Shown here: positions 5,719-10,601 of the stretch, in pieces
Position numbering within the stretch: position 1 is the stretch's first letter
Layout: every line of letters starts with the position of its first letter
Translations under genes and position numbers: made by a program
Source: Deltaproteobacteria bacterium
GTDB taxonomy: Bacteria; Desulfobacterota; Desulfarculia; Adiutricales; Adiutricaceae
Direction of reading: 5' to 3'
Assembly: GCA_031257955.1 (NCBI GenBank)
Contig: JAIRNQ010000284.1
Coordinates: 1 to 10,601, forward strand
Length of the DNA: 10,601 bases
The notes under the pieces: model-generated
What the model saw: only the letters and a program-made list of their open reading frames with translations
The model's database searches: none
What the model was told of the DNA's origin: nothing

Positions 5719-6720
5719 ATGAGCAGCCGCCCGGTCAATATCTTCATTTTGATTTTATTTTTATTTGGTTTACCTCTTACCGTCCGAGCCCACAACGCCA
5801 TTTCAGCCTTAACCGCCCCACCGCCTATTCCCCAAGATCCCAAACGCGTGGTCTCCTTAGCCCCAAGCGTGACCGAAACCCTTTTCGCCCTTGGCCAAGG
5901 CCCCAAGGTGGTAGGGGTGACCGAGTATTGCCATTACCCGCCCGAGGCGGCCTCTCTCCCGAGGGTGGCCGGTTTTACCGACATCAACTACGAGGCCGTT
6001 TTATGGACCAAGCCGGATCTGGTAGTCCTGCCGGTGGACAAGACGGCCAACCGAAACGAGTTGGAGAGACTGGGCCTAACCACCATGACCCTGGACACCC
6101 GTAGCCTTACCGGCTACATGGCCTCGGTGCTGTCTTTCGGCGAGGCCACCTCCACGTTGCCGCTGGCCAAACTGGTGGTCGGCCGCCTGGAAAACTCCAT
6201 TCGTAAGGCCGAAAACCGGGCCGCCGGACGGGCCAAGCCTCGGGTCCTCTTCTCCGTCATGCACTCCTACCAAGGCTTTGGCTACATAACCGAAATCACC
6301 GCCGTGGGGAAGGACGGTTTTTTTAACGATATGCTGGAGCTGGCCGGGGGAATCAACGTCTACGAGGGCCCCTTGGCCTTCCCGAAGCTCTCCAGGGAAG
6401 CCATCATGACCTTGGACCCCGACGTCATAATCGATCTCATCCAGGGATCGGAACAGTCGGATCTGGCCATGGCCGATTGGCGGGGTCTGGGCCAAATCAA
6501 GGCCGTGAGTACCGATCGAATTTACCTCTTTAGCGACGAGTCCGACACCGTTCCCGGCCCCCGTATTTACAAAACCATCGACAAGCTCTCAGCCTCCCTC
6601 TTCCCCGATTCCCCGGACCGCGCCGAATCGGCGCTTTCCGGCGAATCGCCCGCCGGCGCCCAAGGCGCCGGCCCCTTGGGCGCCGGGCAGGATCGAAACG
6701 ATGGGGAGGCTCGGCCATGA
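5719..6720 (+). CDS. Class III ABC-importer substrate-binding protein (BtuF/FhuD/FecB type)
   Basis: A 333-aa secreted periplasmic (or lipid-free anchored) receptor for the importer encoded by the next two genes. A signal peptide is visible (MSSRPVNIFILILFLFGLPL, then TVRA before HNA). The mature domain opens with the family signature SLAPSVTETLFALG (46-59), then VVGVTEYCHYPPEA, a PDLVVLP segment, a central helix and a second lobe ending near LSASLFPD. This is the helical-backbone metal-receptor fold used for cobalamin, siderophores and heme. I chose ATG 5719 because AAGGA (5709-5713) sits 5 nt before it and the signal peptide is well formed; an in-frame TTG at 5698 and ATG at 5713 also exist. 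The last 36 or so residues are Ala/Gly/Pro/Ser-rich, lie beyond the fold and are encoded by palindromic DNA. The stop overlaps the ATPase start (ATGA). Substrate cannot be fixed from sequence; cobalamin is favoured by the methionine synthase activation gene downstream. Confidence 0.9.
   Translation: MSSRPVNIFILILFLFGLPLTVRAHNAISALTAPPPIPQDPKRVVSLAPSVTETLFALGQGPKVVGVTEYCHYPPEAASLPRVAGFTDINYEAVLWTKPDLVVLPVDKTANRNELERLGLTTMTLDTRSLTGYMASVLSFGEATSTLPLAKLVVGRLENSIRKAENRAAGRAKPRVLFSVMHSYQGFGYITEITAVGKDGFFNDMLELAGGINVYEGPLAFPKLSREAIMTLDPDVIIDLIQGSEQSDLAMADWRGLGQIKAVSTDRIYLFSDESDTVPGPRIYKTIDKLSASLFPDSPDRAESALSGESPAGAQGAGPLGAGQDRNDGEARP
6653..6686 (+). repeat. 13-bp perfect inverted repeat inside the binding-protein tail
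   Basis: CCGGCGCCCAAGG (6653-6665) pairs perfectly with CCTTGGGCGCCGG (6674-6686) around an 8-nt loop, ending 34 bp before the stop. Another palindrome, CGCCGA-A-TCGGCG, lies at 6621-6633. Together they encode most of the low-complexity C-terminal tail. They could be an inserted palindromic element or an intra-operon mRNA structure. Confidence 0.8.
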
Positions 6721-7508
6721 CCGGCGGCAATCCCATACTGGAAGCCATCGATTACTCGTTTTGGCTGGACAAGGCGCGGATCCTCAAGGGCATCTCTTTT
6801 GCCGTCAAGGCCGGCGACTTCCTCTCCATCGTCGGGCCCAACGGGGCCGGTAAATCCACCCTCCTCAAGTGTCTCTTAAGGCTCCACCAAAGCGGCCGCT
6901 CCTCGGGCACCCTGACCGTGGCCGGCAAAGACATCTCCACCTACGGCCAAAAGCAGCTGGCCAAAGCCATAAGCTACGTGCCCCAAGCCGGGGGCTGGAT
7001 CCCCCCTTTTACCGTCCGGGATTTTGCCAAACTCAGCCGCTTTCCCCACGCCTCCACCGTCTCGGGCCTTAGCCCCTCGGACGAAAAGGCCGTGGATCAA
7101 GCCTTGGAGTCGGTAGGCCTCACCGACATGGCCAAACGTAGCCTCAAAACCATGAGCGGGGGCGAGAGACAGAAGGCCTATCTGGCGGCGGCGTTGGCCC
7201 AAGGGGCGAACATCATGCTCCTGGACGAGCCGGCGGCCTCGCTGGATCCCAAGCACGCTTCCGAACTGGCCGCCCTCCTGGATAAGCTCAATAAAGAATC
7301 GGGCCTGACGGTTATAATGGTCACCCATGACCTAAACCACCCCCTCAAGACCGGCGGGCTGGCCCTGGTCCTGGCCGGGGGCGAGCGCCGCTACTTTGGC
7401 CCGGCCTCGGGCCTCCTCGGGGGCGGGGTACTGGAAGAGGCTTTCCAACACGAGTTTTTGTACCTCGACCATCCCTACGGTCAGGGCCGATTGGTGGTGG
7501 CCAGATGA
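6717..7508 (+). CDS. ABC importer ATPase (BtuD/FecE/FhuC type)
   Basis: A 263-aa cytoplasmic nucleotide-binding subunit that would power import with the FecCD permease downstream. All core motifs are present and intact: Walker A GPNGAGKST (40-48), Q-loop Q90 in SYVPQ, signature MSGGERQ (146-152), Walker B IMLLDEP (166-172) with catalytic E171, D-loop SLDP (175-178) and H-loop H204 in VTHDLN. Length is normal for the family. A strong Shine-Dalgarno, GGGGAGG (6703-6709), lies 7 nt before the ATG, and the ATG overlaps the stop of the binding-protein gene by 4 bp, so translation is probably coupled. The gene ends in another 4-bp overlap with the permease. Substrate specificity is not carried by this subunit. 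Assignment to the vitamin B12/iron-complex type II importers rests on the motifs and the two neighbours. Confidence 0.95.
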   Translation: MTGGNPILEAIDYSFWLDKARILKGISFAVKAGDFLSIVGPNGAGKSTLLKCLLRLHQSGRSSGTLTVAGKDISTYGQKQLAKAISYVPQAGGWIPPFTVRDFAKLSRFPHASTVSGLSPSDEKAVDQALESVGLTDMAKRSLKTMSGGERQKAYLAAALAQGANIMLLDEPAASLDPKHASELAALLDKLNKESGLTVIMVTHDLNHPLKTGGLALVLAGGERRYFGPASGLLGGGVLEEAFQHEFLYLDHPYGQGRLVVAR

Positions 7509-8497
7509 GCGCGCCCCTTCGCATAAGCCTCCTCATTGCCCTGTCGCTCCTAATACTGGCCGTATGCCCCTTCATGGGCTTGACCTTCATCTCTCCGGCC
7601 GTTTTGACCGTCCCGGACCACCCGGCCTCAGAAGTTTTCTGGTCCCTTAGGGTGCCCCGAACCCTGGCCGCTTTCCTGGCCGGGGCCGGGCTCTCGCTGG
7701 GTGGGATGATCTTCCAGGCCCTTTTCCGCAACCCGCTGGCCACGCCCTTTACCCTTGGCGTCTCCTCCGGCGCCTCTTTCGGGGCCTCGGTTTATTTTTG
7801 GCTGGGCGGCATCGCCCTAATCAAGTCCGGGAGCCTGGGGCCCCTCTTCTCGTCTCTCTTGGGGGCCTTTCTCTCGATGTTCCTGGTCTGGTCCATCACC
7901 CGCTCTAGGGGAGGCTTCCAGACGGCCGTCATGCTTCTGGCCGGCGTGGTCATTAACTTTTTCTTTTCCAGCCTAGTTCTTTTCGTTCAATACATGAGCG
8001 ACGCCCACGACTCTCTCCGGATCATGCACTGGCTCATGGGCTCTCTCGCCAATCTGGAGACGGCCCGTCTGGCCGAGCTGGCCTTCGTGACCATAATGGG
8101 CACGATTTTCGTCATGTCCCTGGCCCCGCAGATCGACCTCCTTACCGCCGGAGAGGAACTGGCGGCCAGCCGTGGGGTTAAACTAAAAACCCTCAAACTG
8201 GAAATCTTCATAGTGGCCTCGGTGGTGGTGGGCACGGTGGTCTCCCTGGCCGGGCCTATAGGCTTCGTCGGCCTCATGGTCCCCCACGCTTGCCGACTGA
8301 TGTTGGGCTGGAACCACCGCCGGCTTACCCCCTCGGTATTCTTCGTCGGCGGGGCCTTCCTCTCCCTCTGCGATCTGGCCTCACGGATGGTGCTGGCCCC
8401 GGCCGAGCTGCCCATAGGCATAGTCACGGCCCTCCTGGGCGGGCCTTTCTTCCTCTGGATCCTCTTTAGGACCAACTCGGCGGGCGATCTCTTTTAA
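7505..8497 (+). CDS. FecCD-family ABC importer permease (BtuC/FhuB/FecD type)
   Basis: A 330-aa polytopic inner-membrane subunit, expected to form a homodimer with ten helices per monomer. Recognisable family blocks are VPRTLAAFLAGAGLSLGG (50-67), RNPLATPFTLGVSSGAS (75-91), the cytoplasmic coupling segment GEELAASRGV (216-225), GPIGFVGLMVPHACRL (250-265) and ELPIGIVTALLGGPFF (301-316). Length equals the usual single-domain form, with no truncation. The start ATG overlaps the ATPase stop by 4 bp (ATGA), and a GGTGG in the end of the ATPase gene can act as ribosome binding site. Only one permease gene is present, as in btuC systems that work as homodimers. The transported compound is probably cobalamin or an iron complex; sequence alone does not distinguish them. 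No outer-membrane TonB-dependent receptor is encoded within the window. Confidence 0.95.
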   Translation: MSAPLRISLLIALSLLILAVCPFMGLTFISPAVLTVPDHPASEVFWSLRVPRTLAAFLAGAGLSLGGMIFQALFRNPLATPFTLGVSSGASFGASVYFWLGGIALIKSGSLGPLFSSLLGAFLSMFLVWSITRSRGGFQTAVMLLAGVVINFFFSSLVLFVQYMSDAHDSLRIMHWLMGSLANLETARLAELAFVTIMGTIFVMSLAPQIDLLTAGEELAASRGVKLKTLKLEIFIVASVVVGTVVSLAGPIGFVGLMVPHACRLMLGWNHRRLTPSVFFVGGAFLSLCDLASRMVLAPAELPIGIVTALLGGPFFLWILFRTNSAGDLF

Positions 8498-8815
8498 CCG
8501 CTCGGCTCACCGCCCGCCACAGGCCCGACGCTTCGCGCCAACGGCCCGACGCTTCGAGCCGCCGTTTTCCGCCGGAGGGGGCCCTCTTGTGGTTCCTTTC
8601 GACGGCCTCCCGGAGAGCCCTGGGACCGTCTATTGTCCCTCGGCTGCCCTTTGGCCGCCTTGGTGCCCTTTTGGACTCGTTTTAACCGCTTTTGCCCCCT
8701 TGGCTGGGCCTCCCGTCCCGGGCGGCTTTGAGGGCCCACTACCCGCCAATTAGGCAAAATCAGGACTTATTTTTTCCGATGGCCTTCATTACTAAATTAT
8801 TCTTTATTTCTTATA
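8498..8815. other. Non-coding gap with 14-bp direct repeat
   Basis: The gap after the permease has no ORF I would call real. A minus-strand frame (8494-8757) encodes a low-complexity Arg/Lys/Pro/Gly-rich peptide typical of spurious ORFs in GC-rich DNA. The 14-mer GGCCCGACGCTTCG is repeated at 8522-8535 and 8543-8556 (period 21 bp). Composition shifts from GC-rich to AT-rich after about 8750, where promoter DNA begins. No clear terminator with a T tract follows the permease; TTTTTT at about 8770 has no strong stem before it. Confidence 0.6.
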
Positions 8816-8844
8816 TTGACATTTTTCTAAGGACGGTTTATATA
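8816..8844 (+). promoter_or_regulatory. Near-consensus sigma-70 promoter for the methionine synthase activation gene
   Basis: A perfect -35 TTGACA (8816-8821) is followed after exactly 17 bp by TATATA (8839-8844), inside AT-rich DNA. Transcription would start near 8851, giving a leader of about 38 nt. Arms GACGG (8832-8836) and CCGTC (8850-8854) flank the -10 box and form a 23-bp interrupted dyad, a plausible repressor operator. The Shine-Dalgarno before ATG 8889 is weak (AGAGTG). Confidence 0.75.
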
Positions 8845-8888
8845 TAAGTCCGTCATCAAGAGACAAATTCTGCGTTCAGAGTGATTAT

Positions 8889-9614
8889 ATGGAATTAGAC
8901 ATTATAGCGACCGACGAGATCGAGCTGGAAATCATCGACGACATCGAACTGCCCACCAACTTCGATGCCTTTGGCGGTCCCTTTCCTTACGACACCAAAC
9001 ACGTCAGAAGGGTGGCCGGTTCCCTCCTGGCCGAGGCCATGGCCATCGCCAAACCTAGGGCGGCTTTTAAGCTTTCGCTCGTCAAAGTGGAAGAACTGGG
9101 CTCGGGCCACCGGGTCCAGATCGGCCCGATAACCTTGGAAAGCCAGGTTCTGACCGACAACCTAAAAGACTTGGGCCGGGTCTTCCCTTTCCTGTGTACC
9201 GAGGGCCCGGAGCTGGCCAACTGGTCGGCCACCCTAAGCCCCCGCGACAAAACCGCCGCCTTCGTCATCAGGTACATGGCCCTCAAGGAAGCCGAAAGAC
9301 GACTGGAAGCCCGCCTGACCGAACTCTACGGCCTCTCTAACCTGGGGGCCATGAGCCCCGGCGTCTTGCCGGCTTGGCCCCTGACCGGCCAGAAAGATCT
9401 TTTCCAGCTCCTCTCGCCCCTCCCCAGCCAGCTGGGCGTTTGCCTCAAAGGCGAATCCTTTTGGATGAGCCCGGACGTCTCCTCTTCCGGCCTCTTCTTC
9501 GAGACCGAGGTCGGCTTCCACAACTGCCGCCTCTGCCCTCTGGACACTTGTCCCTTGAGACGCTTTGGCCGCGACCACGTCGAAAACGTCCCCATCCAGG
9601 GCTTACTGGGCTAG
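8889..9614 (+). CDS. Stand-alone vitamin B12-dependent methionine synthase activation-domain protein
   Basis: A 241-aa soluble protein matching the C-terminal activation (SAM-binding reactivation) domain of cobalamin-dependent methionine synthase, here as a separate polypeptide. The visible signatures are a central FVIRYMALKEAERRLEA helix (125-141), SPG (156-158), WPL (163-165), Q168 and LF in the QKDLFQLL segment, LGV (182-184), and a SPDVSSSGL block (194-202). In full-length MetH this domain binds SAM and helps re-methylate oxidised cob(II)alamin; free-standing versions are inferred to serve split methionine synthases or other corrinoid enzymes. The C-terminus ends with Cys motif CRLCPLDTC (C213, C216, C221) followed by PLRR, which I recall from the stand-alone subfamily but not from MetH. 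The first 25 residues are acidic. The gene has its own promoter and follows the ABC importer operon, linking the neighbourhood to cobalamin. No methionine synthase core gene is in the window. Confidence 0.85.
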   Translation: MELDIIATDEIELEIIDDIELPTNFDAFGGPFPYDTKHVRRVAGSLLAEAMAIAKPRAAFKLSLVKVEELGSGHRVQIGPITLESQVLTDNLKDLGRVFPFLCTEGPELANWSATLSPRDKTAAFVIRYMALKEAERRLEARLTELYGLSNLGAMSPGVLPAWPLTGQKDLFQLLSPLPSQLGVCLKGESFWMSPDVSSSGLFFETEVGFHNCRLCPLDTCPLRRFGRDHVENVPIQGLLG

Positions 9615-9641
9615 CTTCCCGCTTTGGGCGGGCCAATCCCT

Positions 9642-9669
9642 GGCCGGGTTACCCTTTGGGTAACTGGCC
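9642..9669 (+). terminator. Hairpin after the activation-domain gene
   Basis: GTTACCC (9648-9654) and GGGTAAC (9658-9664) form a perfect 7-bp stem around TTT, extended by GGCC/GGCC across a small internal loop. A smaller stem (CCCGC/GCGGG, 9618-9632) lies just upstream. No U tract follows, so it may be a weak or factor-assisted terminator. Confidence 0.45.
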
Positions 9670-9746
9670 CCTAAACCCGGTAGCCTTTGATCCCCATAGC
9701 CACAATCCGGCCAGTCTTACCCAATTGCCCAAAGCCAGGCGACCCA

Positions 9747-10511
9747 ATGGAATTACCACTCTTGTCTCCCGCAAACGACCTTGTTTTTCTCTGGCTATTC
9801 GGAATCACCGGCTCGCCCAAGGCTACGGCGGATTTCCTCAAAGCGGTATTGGAAATCGACACGGCCGAACCGTCGCAGTTGGAAATTGCCGATACCGACG
9901 CGAGGGATTTGGCCTACGTGGACGAGCCTTTCCAAGTCAGGGCCGAGCTGACCGGAGACGATAAGGCTATCGTCGAGATTAAAATCCCGTTCGATCGGGA
10001 TCACGCCAGACGGTTGTCCTTTTTCAATAATCAATTACTCTTAAACCAAATTGAGGGGATAGAAGATCTATCGCTGCTCAAAAAAACCGTAACCATTGGG
10101 ATAATGAATTTTGTCCATTTACCGCTGGATTCGAAATACCACAATACCTTTTCGATGTCCTCAACGACCCTAAAATTGACCGCCTTTTCGGAAATCCACA
10201 CCATAGAGCTGCCCAAACTACCGGCCGAGCCGGATGGTACCCCACTGTGGGCATGGGCAAAATTTTTGTCGGCCCGCGAGACCGACGATTTCGTCGCGGC
10301 CTCGCGACTTAACCCCATAATCGAAGAAACGTACGAGGAGCTTAAGGCACTATCCGCCAATCCGGTGATCAGGACCCGGGCCGAGTTCCACTCGGCCATT
10401 CTCCCCGCCATCAGGATAACGGCCCGAAGGCATTGGATCGAGGGCAAGGAATGCGGGTTGTCGGAGGCCTTGAAAGTTACCCCAAGATATTATGATGAAT
10501 TCCCAAATTAA
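9747..10511 (+). CDS. Rpn/PDDEXK_2 family nuclease or transposase-like protein
   Basis: A 254-aa protein with the PD-(D/E)XK transposase-type fold of the Rpn (recombination-promoting nuclease) family. The N-terminus MELPLLSPANDLVFLWLFG matches the family opening 'LSPknDfvFkklFG', so ATG 9747 is preferred over the upstream in-frame TTG at 9687. The active-site region reads FQVRAELTGDDKAIVEIKI: E77 and K79 give the ExK pair, but the residue 14 positions before E77, normally the metal-binding Asp of the 'LDVRa' strand, is Gln (Q63). Later family blocks follow: the RLSFFNNQLL segment, a FSMSSTTLKL strand and HTIELPKLP (about residues 151-159). Members often occur in many copies per genome and promote RecA-independent recombination in Escherichia coli. 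Length is slightly below many family members, and the C-terminus stops at YYDEFPN. The Shine-Dalgarno is weak. Its activity is doubtful if the Asp is truly lost. Confidence 0.85.
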   Translation: MELPLLSPANDLVFLWLFGITGSPKATADFLKAVLEIDTAEPSQLEIADTDARDLAYVDEPFQVRAELTGDDKAIVEIKIPFDRDHARRLSFFNNQLLLNQIEGIEDLSLLKKTVTIGIMNFVHLPLDSKYHNTFSMSSTTLKLTAFSEIHTIELPKLPAEPDGTPLWAWAKFLSARETDDFVAASRLNPIIEETYEELKALSANPVIRTRAEFHSAILPAIRITARRHWIEGKECGLSEALKVTPRYYDEFPN

Positions 10512-10566
10512 TAAATTTTAGCTAGACATATTCTACATTAATCACCCTCAATTCCTTCCGTAGGCC

Positions 10567-10601
10567 ATGGCCACACCCACCAAATCCGATGGCCCCCGCG
10601 G
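10567..10601 (+). CDS. Possible start of a next gene, cut by the window edge
   Basis: An ATG at 10567 opens a frame MATPTKSDGPR that continues to the edge. Composition returns to GC-rich here after an AT-rich 55-bp gap that follows the Rpn stop. No good Shine-Dalgarno precedes it, and eleven codons cannot identify a product. Confidence 0.25.
   Translation, partial: MATPTKSDGPR

Noticed and set aside
5475..5906. Minus-strand basic ORF (143 aa) across the gap before the importer
   Set aside because: It overlaps the signal-peptide region of the binding protein, is low-complexity Arg/Lys/Gly-rich and has no recognisable motif.
8494..8757. Minus-strand ORF (87 aa) after the permease
   Set aside because: Repetitive Arg/Pro/Gly composition produced by skewed intergenic DNA; overlaps the permease end and has no family signature.

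Overview
The window is a chromosomal segment from a Gram-negative bacterium, most likely a Desulfobacterota/Deltaproteobacteria-type anaerobe. The grounds are the large Cache-type hybrid histidine kinase, whose sensor domain (conserved CHPRHH and APQC blocks) I recall from that group, and the stand-alone B12-dependent methionine synthase activation protein. The coding part is GC-rich. No ribosomal RNA, tRNA or taxonomic marker is present, so the assignment is an inference.

Layout. (1) 1-2172 is a mosaic accessory region. It holds the 5' part of an AT-rich minus-strand gene running off the left edge, a decayed minus-strand ORF remnant (486-785), two strong inverted repeats (885-914 and 926-954), a gene-free AT-rich stretch (about 978-1260), a sharply bounded GC-rich tandem array of alternating 19- and 21-bp units (1311-1472), two perfect palindromes, and a leader with hairpins and 11-bp direct repeats before the kinase. 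(2) 2173-5478 encodes an 1101-aa hybrid sensor kinase (TM, Cache sensor, TM, HAMP, PAS, HisKA, HATPase, REC). (3) 5719-8497 is a compact three-gene ABC importer operon: class III binding protein, ATPase, FecCD permease. The cistrons are coupled by two 4-bp ATGA overlaps. (4) 8498-8888 is an intergenic gap ending in a near-consensus sigma-70 promoter. (5) 8889-9614 encodes a stand-alone methionine synthase activation-domain protein. (6) 9747-10511 encodes an Rpn/PDDEXK_2 family nuclease or transposase-like protein whose active-site Asp appears to be Gln. A possible next gene begins at 10567.

How the genes may work together. The importer is of the BtuFDC/FhuBCD type (cobalamin, siderophore or heme). 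Its neighbour belongs to the family that reactivates B12-dependent methionine synthase, so cobalamin is the most economical substrate guess. No cobalamin riboswitch was recognised upstream of either transcription unit. The kinase is orphaned here, with its only receiver domain fused to it, and the importer next to it need not be its target. I found no convincing new multi-gene system. The items most worth a second look are the iteron-like array beside an AT-rich stretch, the Cys/His cluster in the kinase sensor, the palindrome-encoded tail of the binding protein, and the Asp-to-Gln change in the Rpn protein.
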